Below are positions 33,820-45,400 of a DNA stretch of 64,000 nucleotides, piece after piece. Both the position numbers and the translations under genes were made by a program. Within the stretch, counting starts at the first letter, position 1. Each line of letters opens with the position of its first letter. The stretch spans positions 6,551,701-6,615,700 of the forward strand of contig OZ014422.1 of assembly GCA_963965975.1 (NCBI GenBank), written 5' to 3'. The DNA comes from Xestospongia bergquistia. Its lineage: Eukaryota; Porifera; Demospongiae; Haplosclerida; Petrosiidae. A model generated the notes under the pieces. The model saw only the letters and a program-made list of their open reading frames with translations. It did not search any database and was not told the origin of the DNA.

Positions 33820-36800
33820 ATGGACGTACTGTAAGTGACTTTAAAAATAATATTGAAAGACTAGTATGCATTAAGGTTTTAGAAGTTGTTAAAACCTTTT
33901 GGTTGTACTATAGTACTATAGTTTGACCATCATTGATGAACTACATAGATTGAGTGGTCACTAATAATATGACCAATATATATTATAGTAAAGACTTCCT
34001 ATAGCAACATGTTAGCACTGTATTATTAGCTTTTCATCCTTATATAGCAAGTTAATACTAGCAGTTGCTCTTATATATGCTGGAGTATATATTGAACAAG
34101 TTGATGCAGGTATGACTGCACTTATTTACTAATAATGTTCAAAGTTTAAAACTTTAAAAGGCTCGTGTCATAATTTCACTGGCTGTTGTAGTTCAGTTAC
34201 ATTTTCTGAGTGTTTGGGAGACCCCTTAAATGATACTTGTTACTGTGATCAAATCTGTTATGAATTTGGTGATTGTTGCAGTGATATTGCCAATACTTGC
34301 CAAGGTAATTATTATAATCATTCCAGATATCTATTTCATTGATTTATTTTTTCCAGCTGCTTCTAATGAACCAAATACAACTACAGGTAACCAGATTGTA
34401 ACTGTATAGGTAAATGTTTGTGTTATCATGCAGGCTCCTGTGTTACTAGCGGGTTTTCTGGCTGTTGTGATCCTAACATTCACTTTACTTGTCATGGCTC
34501 AGACAATGTCTGTTATTGTGATCAAGTCTGCTATTTATTTGGTGATTGCTGCAGTGATATTACTGCTATTGGATGTTTTCAGAGTAAGGATATAAAGATT
34601 ATAATAAATGTCTCAACTTCAATACTTGTTTTGCAGATGCAAGTAGCCCTTCTGCTACTCCAACTGCAGGTAAGCAATTATACTCAGCATTATGGTATGG
34701 TTACATACAATCCGGTACAGGGTCATGTGTTGCGGCTGGATTTGAGAATTGTTGCAATTTAGGAAATTCAGCAAGTTGTTATGGTAACCCACCATCGTGT
34801 TTCTGTGATCACTTATGCTACAGTTTTGGAGACTGTTGCTCAGACATAGAACAAGTATGTGCTGGTAAGCCTACTAATTATATTAGTATTAAAAATAAAG
34901 TCTTATATTGATAGGAACTTTTCCTCCTACAACAGACCATGGTAAGGATATTATGAACTGTAAACTATATACCATGCTAAAGTTGTTGTATATATGCAAT
35001 TGATAAAACATTTGGTGTCTTTTTGATAGGATCATGTACAGGACAAGGATATACAGGTTGTTGTAAACCCGGTGTGAATAAGACTTGTCATGGATCAGAT
35101 GGAATGTGTTATTGTGATCAACTCTGCCACAATTATGGTGATTGTTGCGATGACATTGATGAGCTAGGATGTTTGCAAGGTATGTAGATTCACTTAATTA
35201 ATTTATCTACACCCTTTTTTATATTTATTAGCAAGTCCATCAGCTCAAGGTAAGTACATTGGCTCAACATAACAAAGTCAATAAGCAGTTTCCAATAGGT
35301 TCTTGCAAAACAGCAGGCTATGAAGGTTGTTGTGACCCTAAACAAAGTGCCATATGTTGGGGATCTGGTGGGGATACCTGTTATTGTGATGAATTGTGCT
35401 ATTCATATGGAGACTGCTGTCATGATGTTGCCGACATCGGATGTATAGGTAAGTTATAGATATTTATATTTGGCTCTTTTATTCTAGCATTTGTGTCTTA
35501 GCTCCCACTGTGACTCCTACAGCTAGTGCTGGAGATGGTAAACTCCATATGGTATTGATCAAAATAACTGATAATGTTTTGTAGGAACTTGTATTGGTGC
35601 TGGTCATATAGTATGCTGTGTGCCATCAGACACAAATTCCTGTGTTGGTAGTAATGGCATATGTTCTTGTAGTGCAGAGTGTTATGATATTGGAAACTGT
35701 TGCAAAGATATTACCTTCATTGGATGCAGTGAGTTTCATTTATTAGACCTAAGTTCCATTAGAGGTCTCTGATTGTTTACAGCTGTACCAACCCCTACTG
35801 TTGGCCCATGTGTAGAAGCTGGGTACACACAATGTTGTCATCCAAGTCAACAAAATGGAGCTAATTGCTTTGGTGATCCACCACTTTGCTACTGTGATCA
35901 AGTATGTTATTCATTTGGTGATTGTTGCAGTGATGTTACAAAAATTGGATGTCTCAGTAAGTGAAAGTATCATGATCATTGTGGATGTCTTAACAAACAA
36001 ACTTTAATTGCAGAGCCTTCAGTAACTCCTCCTCCACCAAATGGTAAGGAGAGCAATGCAGCTAGTAACATAACTTTTTCTGTACATGCAGGTTCATGTG
36101 TAGATGCTGGTTATAAAACCTGTTGTGTACCATCAGACGCTGATAAATATTGTCATGGACATCCAGAGTCATGTTTCTGTGATGCTGTATGTCATCTATA
36201 TGGTGATTGTTGTGATGATATTAATGATATTGGATGTACCAGTCAATCTTTTGGATTATGCAAAAGTGCTAACTACACTAAATGTTGTCCTGGAGAGAAT
36301 TTAGATTGTGTTGGACTACCATCTGCCAATTGTTTTTGTGATCAAGGTTGCAGTCTAAGAGAAGACTGTTGTCCTGATAGATATACCTTAACTAACTGTA
36401 CGGAATTGAGTGGTGAGTCGTATTAAAGTTACAGCACTGCATGTATCTCTTCTGCCTTAGTTCCTGGTCCTGTTACAAATTTGATGGTGACTTCAGCAGG
36501 AAATACATCTCTTCACATTACATGGGGGGTACCTCTACATCCCAATGATTTGGCACATTATGAAATGTTACTAACAAATTATACAGGAGAGGGTGATATT
36601 GTCTTTAGAATACAGTTACCATTTGAACAGCTGGCTGAACATGTAGACGGACTTCGTAAGTGGTACCAAGAAACATATTTAATTCCTTTATTACTTTAGA
36701 ACCTTATAAACCTTATATTGTTACTGTTTATGGAGTGAATATTGATGGCGATGGACTGAACAGAACAAAGATAAACTTTACAATGGAAGGAAGTAGGTGT

Positions 36801-37578
36801 CTTTACCATAACGGCTCATTTGATCTCCTTTTGTTGCAGCTCCAATTACTGCACCTGATAACATTTTAGTTGTAAGAAGCTCTACCACAAGTATTAAAGT
36901 GTCTTGGAGTCCTCTTAACCTCTTAAATGCACAAGGCTTTGTCACAGGCTATAAAGTGACATACTATCCAATTAACGGTGGTACTCATCTTTCTAAAACT
37001 GTGTCTGGTACCACTACATCAATTACAATACAAAATGTTGATAGGAAACAGAAATATGCTGTAATTGTTGCAGCCATGACTAAGGCTGGACTTGGAGTAA
37101 GTAGTAAAGTTTCCTATGAAACAGGTAATCATGCTAATGTAACTGTTTCAAGCCCTCTTGCACCTTTCTTATTAGGACGTACTAACTCCAAGACTCCAGT
37201 TAATATTGGAGTCATTGTAGGTAGCATTGCTGGTGGTGTTGGTGTACTTGCATTAATTGTAATAGCAGTGCTAGTTGTTATGTTAATAATTTGGAAAACT
37301 AAAGGATTAAAAAGGTGAGATCATACTGCATGTGCATAATTTTTAACATGTGACAATCATTCAAACAAAAATCATTTCATTATTCTTGTCATTAACTTAT
37401 CTCTAAAACATTCTTTTTATATTATATTTACATTTATAAATTACTTTAACATGCACTGTTTACAGCTACTTAAAGTGACAAAATGTATTTCTTACCATTT
37501 ATGTGTAGTTCTACAATGAGATATCAAAAACTACTCATCACTCAAGCAAATAACGACTACTATGATGATGATGACTGA
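33820..37578 (+). CDS. Gene B: receptor with nine SMB-like domains and two FN3 domains
   Basis: Twenty coding exons, 2457 nt, 818 aa. A signal peptide (LKLILAVALIYAGVYIEQVDA) is split over exons 33820-33830 and 34048-34109. SMB-like domains lie in exons 34161-34304, 34434-34583, 34721-34864, 35030-35179, 35299-35448, 35585-35728, 35783-35956 and 36092-36412 (the last holds two). Tiny Ser/Thr/Pro linker exons lie between most of them. FN3-1 is 36461-36655 plus 36700-36792; FN3-2 begins at 36840 in the exon ending 37314, which also encodes the TM helix (IVGSIAGGVGVLALIVIAVL). The last exon 37509-37578 gives the tail. The short tail contains YQKLL, a YxxPhi-type sorting motif, and ends in Tyr-Tyr-Asp-Asp-Asp-Asp. 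SMB and FN3 domains are extracellular binding modules; the ligand is unknown. Confidence 0.87.
34357..36043 (+). other. Gene B linker microexons between SMB-like exons
   Basis: Six phase 1-1 small exons: 34357-34386 (30 nt), 34637-34669 (33), 34915-34941 (27), 35232-35249 (18), 35502-35537 (36) and 36014-36043 (30). Each encodes only a Ser/Thr/Pro/Ala spacer of 6-12 residues between consecutive SMB-like domains. Because all are symmetric, any of them, or any SMB exon, could be skipped without breaking the frame. Confidence 0.75.
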
Positions 37579-38345
37579 TAAAACATATACACACTATTAT
37601 ACACACAAGACACACTAGCACACACACAGACAAAGTAGAAATGTTTTATATTTACATGCTGAAAGTTTATGCTTCCAAATTATTTTATATATACATATTT
37701 TTACTCTATTTCAAATATGTATAATATATATATATACACACACACACAATGAAACAAAATATTATTCTAGTTGGGACAGATTTGTTGAGCATTACATGTT
37801 ATTATTATAATTTTAACATTACAGTTAACATCAGGGATTGGTGAGTCAAAGACCCATTCTACAATGCTGTACAACCTTTTTTATATGAAGAATATATATA
37901 TATATATATATACATATATGTGTATGTAAGTATGTACATATGTATATATTTGACAGTAATGACTAAGAGAACTATTAACATGACATTTACCAAAGACCTT
38001 GTATGACATATTATTCTTAGTCACCTAATAACTATTACCTAGATCTTGATCAAAAAGGAAATTCATAGACAGTAATTCCTTGAGATGTATCCGCCCAGGA
38101 TGTCTCTTGCTAATCCCATGATATCAAGAATGTTATGTTATTTGTTTTATCTTTAAGGACGAATTTTAAAAACTTCCATAATAGAAGCCTAATTGATAAG
38201 GTTTGTTAAAATATTTTAGTTCATTTTATAAATTACACACTCAAAAGTATCTGACACTTAGTGTCATTATTACTAAATAATGTGATTTTTTACATTATTA
38301 CTGGTGAATATTGTAATTATAGCGTTTTTTATTTTCTATTAAGTA

Positions 38346-38421
38346 ACTGAGCATGCTCAGTAGCATTAATGGACAACTGAGCATGCTCAGTAGCATCAAT
38401 GGACAACTGAGCATGCTCAGT
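38346..38421. repeat. Three copies of a perfect 16-base palindrome at 30-base spacing
   Basis: ACTGAGCATGCTCAGT occurs at 38346-38361, 38376-38391 and 38406-38421. Each is its own reverse complement, and the copies are embedded in a 30-base tandem unit. It could be a dimeric transcription-factor site upstream of gene C or a small satellite. Confidence 0.9.
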
Positions 38422-39243
38422 TCAATGTTAATGAATACATAAAAGTGTCTCATAATTATTGAAAGGTGCTAACGAAATAATTAAAAGTGGATACTGAAGC
38501 ACAGAGTCATTATATGAATCACCTAGGTTTCACATCTCAATTAATAGCTAATAATTTGTGTCTTTAAAATTGTCTCTTTTAAAGTGTAGGGTTCCATTCA
38601 TATTAAACAAAGTAATGATGGTTGTTTCCATCTAAGCTGATGCTTCTTCAGAAAACCAATTATGGTAGATAAAAGTGTCAGTAAGCTAGTAAAAAGCTGC
38701 TACCATACTATATACAAATTGTATCACTTAACTAGAGTGAGTGATTTAAATCCATTGTCTTCAATTTTATGCTAATTTTGAATGAGAAATACATGTGGTT
38801 CAAAAAGATTAATCCAGGAAGGTATAGAATATCTTCTCATAAATGAAATACAAGACTAAAATCGCTCGGGAAATGGTGAGCTAGAAAATTTCACTCATAT
38901 GTATGGTATACATTCTGACATATCTTAAGATTTATAGAAGAGAAATAAGTATAGCTAATTGACAATTCATAATAAACTATATAACAAATAGGTGATATAT
39001 ATTTAATAAATTAGTTTAATGTCACAGCTTTTTGTGTGATCTTTCTTTTTTTAATGTTTTAATGTAACCATTACTTAATCAACATTTGTTTCATATCAGC
39101 TCTTGAAGGGTAAACTAACCTGTACTTATATATTCTAAATTAGTTTACTTCCTTAAAGTAATTCATTAAAAGCTTCTCAAATTAGAATACTAAGTCTATA
39201 TTGAGTTGACCTTATATGCTCATTGCATGGTCATGCTATGGTG

Positions 39244-39252
39244 CATATATAT

Positions 39253-39292
<40 letters not shown>
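39244..39292. repeat. TA microsatellite upstream of gene C
   Basis: A TA-rich run about 180 bases upstream of the gene C start codon. Confidence 0.9.
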
Positions 39293-39296
<4 letters not shown>

Positions 39297-39474
39297 TAAA
39301 AATGTAATATCATTCAAAGTCACATGAGACTAACAGGTGAGGATTAAGTGTATTCAAAGATTTAATTACATGTGTAGCTGCATTTGTGTGGGGAAGAAAG
39401 AAAGTTAACACTGAAAGTATAGTCTTATTATTACCAAAATATCTAAGGATTTTACAACTTCTGTTTCTTAAAGA

Positions 39475-42400
39475 ATGAAGTTGCAAAGATCACTATTAAT
39501 ACTAGCAGTATTTGCTAGTATATTTATTAAAGAAGCCAACGGTAAGAAAATTTTAAAGTTATAATTCTGTTTTATTATTAACAGGTTCATGCCTTGCATT
39601 AAATCTTACTTACTTTGGCTGTTGTGTGACTTCTCCTTGTTCTAATAATGGATGTTATTGTGATCAAGCCTGTCACAGTTTTGGAGACTGTTGCAGTGAT
39701 GTGGGTAGCATTGGTTGTTATCCAGTAGGTTACACCTCCACTACATCATCATCATCATCTGTACCCACGTCTTCTCCGACTTCGAGTACTTCCACTCCTA
39801 CTCCTACTACCTCTTTGGTTACTTCAAGCACATCATCAATAACTATTACTCCTACTCCAACAGGAACGCTAGGTATATTAACAGTTTAAAATTAATTACT
39901 TAAATCATTTTTTATTTTAGGTTCATGCCTTGCATTAAATCTTACTTACTTTGGTTGTTGTGTGACTTCTCCTTGTTCTAATAATGGATGTTATTGTGAT
40001 CAAGCCTGTCACAGTTTTGGAGACTGTTGCAGTGATGTGGGCAGCATTGATTGTTATCCAGTAGGTTACACATCCACTACATCATCATCATCATCTGTAC
40101 CCACGTCTTCTCCGACTTCGAGTACTTCCACTCCTACTCCTACTACCTCTTTGGTTACTTCAAGCACATCATCAACAATTGTTACTCCTACTCCAACAGG
40201 AACTCTAGGTATATTAACAGTTTAAAATCAAGTACTTAAATCATTTTTTATTGTAGGTTCATGCCTTGCATTAAATCTTACTTACTTTGGTTGTTGTGTG
40301 ACTTCTCCTTGTTCTAATAATGGATGTTATTGTGATCAAGCCTGTCACAGTTTTGGAGACTGTTGCAGTGATGTGGATAGCATTGGTTGTTATCCAGTAG
40401 GTTTCACCTCCTCTACATCATCATCATCATCTGTACCCACGTCTTCTCCAATTTCAAGTACTTCCATTCCTACTCCTACTATCTCTTTGGTTACTTCAAG
40501 CACATCATCAATAACTGTTGCTCCTACTCCAACAGGAACGCTAGGTATATTAACAGTTTAAAATCAAGTACTTAAATCATTTTTTATTGTAGGTTCATGC
40601 CTTGCATTAAATCTTACTTACTTTGGTTGTTGTGTGACTTCTCCTTGTTCTAATAATGGATGTTATTGTGATCAAGCCTGTCACAGTTTTGGAGACTGTT
40701 GCAGTGATGTGGATAGCATTGGTTGTTATCCAGTAGGTTACACCTCCACTACATCATCATCATCATCTGTACCCACGTCTTCTCCGACTTCGAGTACTTC
40801 CACTCCTACTCCTACTACCTCTTTGGTTACTTCAAGCACATCATTAACAATTGTTACTCCTACTCCAACAGGAACTCTAGGTATATTAACAGTTTAAAAT
40901 TAATTACTTAAATCATTTTTTATTGTAGGTTCATGCCTTGCATTAAATCTTACTTACTTTGGTTGTTGTGTGACTTCTCCTTGTTCTAATAATGGATGTT
41001 ATTGTGATCAAGCCTGTCACAGTTTTGGAGACTGTTGCAGTGATGTGGATAGCATTGGTTGTTATCCAGTAGGTTTCACCTCCTCTACATCATCATCATC
41101 ATATGTACCCACGTCTTCTCCAATTTCAAGTACTTCCATTCCTACTCCTACTACCTCTTTGGTTACTTCAAGCACATCATTAACAATTGTTACTCCTACT
41201 CCAACAGGAACGCTAGGTATATTAACAGTTTAAAATTAATTACTTAAATCATTTTTTATTGTAGGTTCATGCCTTGCATTAAATCTTACTTACTTTGGTT
41301 GTTGTGTGACTTCTCCTTGTTCTAATAATGGATGTTATTGTGATCAAGCCTGTCACAGTTTTGGAGACTGTTGCAGTGATGTGGATAGCATTGGTTGTTA
41401 TCCAGTAGATTTCACCTCCACTACATCATCATCATCATCTGTACCCACGTCTTCTCCAATTTCAAGTACTTCCATTCCTACTCCTACTACCTCTTTGGTT
41501 ACTTCAAGCACATCATTAACAATTGTTACTCCTACTCCAACAGGAACGCTAGGTATATTAACAATTTAAAATCAAGTACTTAAATCATTTTTTATTGTAG
41601 GTTCATGCCTTGCATTAAATCTTACTTACTTTGGTTGTTGTGTGACTTCTCCTTGTTCTAATAATGGATGTTATTGTGATCAAGCCTGTCACAGTTTTGG
41701 AGACTGTTGCAGTGATGTGGGTAGCATTGGTTGTTATCCAGTAGGTTTCACCTCCTCTACATCATCATCATCATCTGTACCCACGTCTTCTCCAATTTCA
41801 AGTACTTCCATTCCTACTCCTACTACCTCTTTGGTTACTTCAAGCACATCATTAACAATTGTTACTCCTACTCCAACAGGAACGCTAGGTATATTAACAG
41901 TTTAAAATTAATTACTTAAATCATTTTTTATTGTAGGTTCATGCCTTGCATTAAATCTTACTTACTTTGGTTGTTGTGTGACTTCTCCTTGTTCTAATAA
42001 TGGATGTTATTGTGATCAAGCCTGTCACAGTTTTGGAGACTGTTGCAGTGATGTGGATAGCATTGGTTGTTATCCAGTAGATTTCACCTCCACTACATCA
42101 TCATCATCATCTGTACCCACGTCTTCTCCAATTTCAAGTACTTCCATTCCTACTCCTACTACCTCTTTGGTTACTTCAAGCACATCATTAACAATTGTTA
42201 CTCCTACTCCAACAGGAACGCTAGGTATATTAACATTTTAAAATCAAGTACTTAAATCATTTTTTATTGTAGGTTCATGCCTTGCATTAAATCTTACTTA
42301 CTTTGGTTGTTGTGTGACTTCCCCTTGTTCTAATAATGGATGTTATTGTGATCAAGCCTGTCACAGTTTTGGAGACTGTTGCAGTGATGTGGATAGCATT

Positions 42401-45400
42401 GGTTGTTATCCAGTAGGTTTCACCTCCTCTACATCATCATCATCATCTGTACCCACGTCTTCTCCAATTTCAAGTACTTCCATTCCTACTCCTACTACCT
42501 CTTTGGTTACTTCAAGCACATCATCAACAATTGTTACTCCTACTCCAACAGGAACTCTAGGTATATTAACAGTTTAAAATCAAGTACTTAAATCATTTTT
42601 TATTGTAGGTTCATGCCTTGCATTAAATCTTACTTACTTTGGTTGTTGTGTGACTTCTCCTTGTTCTAATAATGGATGTTATTGTGATCAAGCCTGTCAC
42701 AGTTTTGGAGACTGTTGCAGTGATGTGGATAGCATTGGTTGTTATCCAGTAGGTTTCACCTCCTCTACATCATCATCATCATCTGTACCCACGTCTTCTC
42801 CAATTTCAAGTACTTCCATTCCTACTCCTACTACCTCTTTGGTTACTTCAAGCACATCATTAACAATTGTTACTCCTACTCCAACAGGAACTCTAGGTAT
42901 ATTAACAATTTAAAATCAAGTACTTAAATCATTTTTTATTGTAGGTTCATGCCTTGCATTAAATCTTACTTACTTTGGTTGTTGTGTGACTTCTCCTTGT
43001 TCTAATAATGGATGTTATTGTGATCAAGCCTGTCACAGTTTTGGAGACTGTTGCAGTGATGTGGGTAGCATTGGTTGTTATCCAGTAGATTTCACCTCCT
43101 CTACATCATCATCATCATCTGTACCCACGTCTTCTCCAATTTCAAGTACTTCCATTCCTACTCCTACTACCTCTTTGGTTACTTCAAGCACATCATTAAC
43201 AATTGTTACTCCTACTCCAACAGGAACTCTAGGTATATTAACAATTTAAAATCAAGTACTTAAATCATTTTTTATTGTAGGTTCATGCCTTGCATTAAAT
43301 CTTACTTACTTTGGTTGTTGCGTGACTTTTCCTTGTTCTAATAATGGATGTTATTGTGATCAAACCTGTCACAGTTTTGGAGACTGTTGCAGTGATGTGG
43401 ATAGCATTGGTTGTTATCCAGTAGGTTTCACCTCCACTACATCATCATCATCATTTATACCCACGTCTATTCCAACTTCAAGCACACCCACTACCTCTCC
43501 TACTATCTCTTCGATTATTTCAGACACATCTTCTGTTGAAATGTCATCTATATCAAGTACATCTATTGTTCCTACTAGCAGTACTGTAACTTCAAGTTCT
43601 TCTGTCGAAACGTCATCTATTTCAAGTACATCTGTTGTTCCTACAACCAGTATTGTAACTTCAAGTTCTTCCATTGAAACATCATCTATATCAAGTACAT
43701 CTCTTGTTCCTACAAGCAGTACTGTAACTTCAAGTTCTTCTGTCGAAACGTCATCTATTTCAAGTACATCTGTTGTTCCTACAACCAGTATTGTAACTTC
43801 AAGTTCTTCCGTTGAAACGTCATCTATATCAAGTACATCTCTTGTTCCTACAAGCAGTACTGTAACTTCAAGTTCTTCCATTGAAACATCATCTATATCA
43901 AGTACATCTCTTGTTCCTACAAGCAGTACTGTAACTTCAAGTTCTTCTGTCGAAACGTCATCTATTTCAAGTACATCTGTTGTTCCTACAACCAGTATTG
44001 TAACTTCAAGTTCTTCTGTTGAAACATCATCTATATCAAGTACATCTCTTGTTCCTACAAGCAGTACTGTAACTTCAAGTTCTTCCATTGAAACATCATC
44101 TATTTCAAGTACATCTGTTGTTCCTACAAGCAGTACTGTAACTTCAAGTTCTTCTGTTGAAACATCATCTATATCAAGTACATCTATTGTTCCTACAAGC
44201 AGTGCTGTAACTTCAAGTTCTTCTGTTGAAACATCAAGTACATCTATTGTTCCTACAAGCAGCACTGTAACTTCAAGTTCTTCTGTTGAAACGTCATCTA
44301 TTTCAAGTACATCTATTGTTTCTACAAGCAGTACTGTAACTTCAAGTTCTTCTGTTGAAACGTCATCTATATCAAGTATATCTGTTATTCCTACAAGCAG
44401 TATTGTAACTTCAAGTTCTTCCGTTGAAACATCATCTATATCAAGTACATCTATTGTTCCTACAAGCAGTGCTGTAACTTCAAGTTCTTCTGTTGAAACA
44501 TCAAGTACATCTATTGTTCCTACAAGCAGCACTGTAACTTCAAGTTCTTCTGTTGAAACGTCATCTATTTCAAGTACATCTATTGTTTCTACAAGCAGTA
44601 CTGTAACTTCAAGTTCTTCTGTTGAAACGTCATCTATATCAAGTACATCTGTTGTTCCTACAAGCAGTATTGTAACTTCAAGTTCTTCCGTTGAAACATC
44701 ATCTATATCAAGTACATCTCTTGTTCCTACAAGCAGTACTGTAACTTCAAGTTCTTCCATTGAAACATCATCTATTTCAAGTACATCTGTTGTTCCTACA
44801 AGCAGTACTGTAACTTCAAGTTCTTCTGTTGAAACGTCATCTATATCAAGTACATCTATTGTTCCTACAAGCAGTGCTGTAACTTCAAGTTCTTCTGTTG
44901 AAACATCAAGTACATCTATTGTTCCTACAAGCAGCACTGTAACTTCAAGTTCTTCTGTTGAAACGTCATCTACTTCAAGTACATCTATTGTTTCTACAAG
45001 CAGTACTGTAACTTCAAGTTCTTCTGTTGAAACGTCATCTATATCAAGTACATCTGTTATTCCTACAAGCAGTATTGTAACTTCAAGTTCTTCCGTTGAA
45101 ACATCATCTATATCAAGTACATCTCTTGTTCCTACAAGCAGCACTATAACTTCAAGTTCTTCTGTCGAAACGTCATCTATTTCAAGTACATCTGTTGTTC
45201 CTACAACCAGTATTGTAACTTCAAGTTCTTCCGTTGAAACATCATCTATATCAAGTACATCTCTTGTTCCTACAAGCAGCACTATAACTTCAAGTTCTTC
45301 TGTCGAAACGTCATCTATTTCAAGTATATCTGTTGTTCCTACAACCAGTATTGTAACTTCAAGTTCTTCCGTTGAAACGTCATCTATATCAAGTACATCT

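Larger units (their letters stand above)
37579..39474. other. Intergenic region between genes B and C
   Basis: 1.9 kb without a supported gene. It contains TA-rich tracts (near 37725, 37895 and 39244-39292) and a three-copy 16-base palindrome. Otherwise nothing is recognised. Confidence 0.6.
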
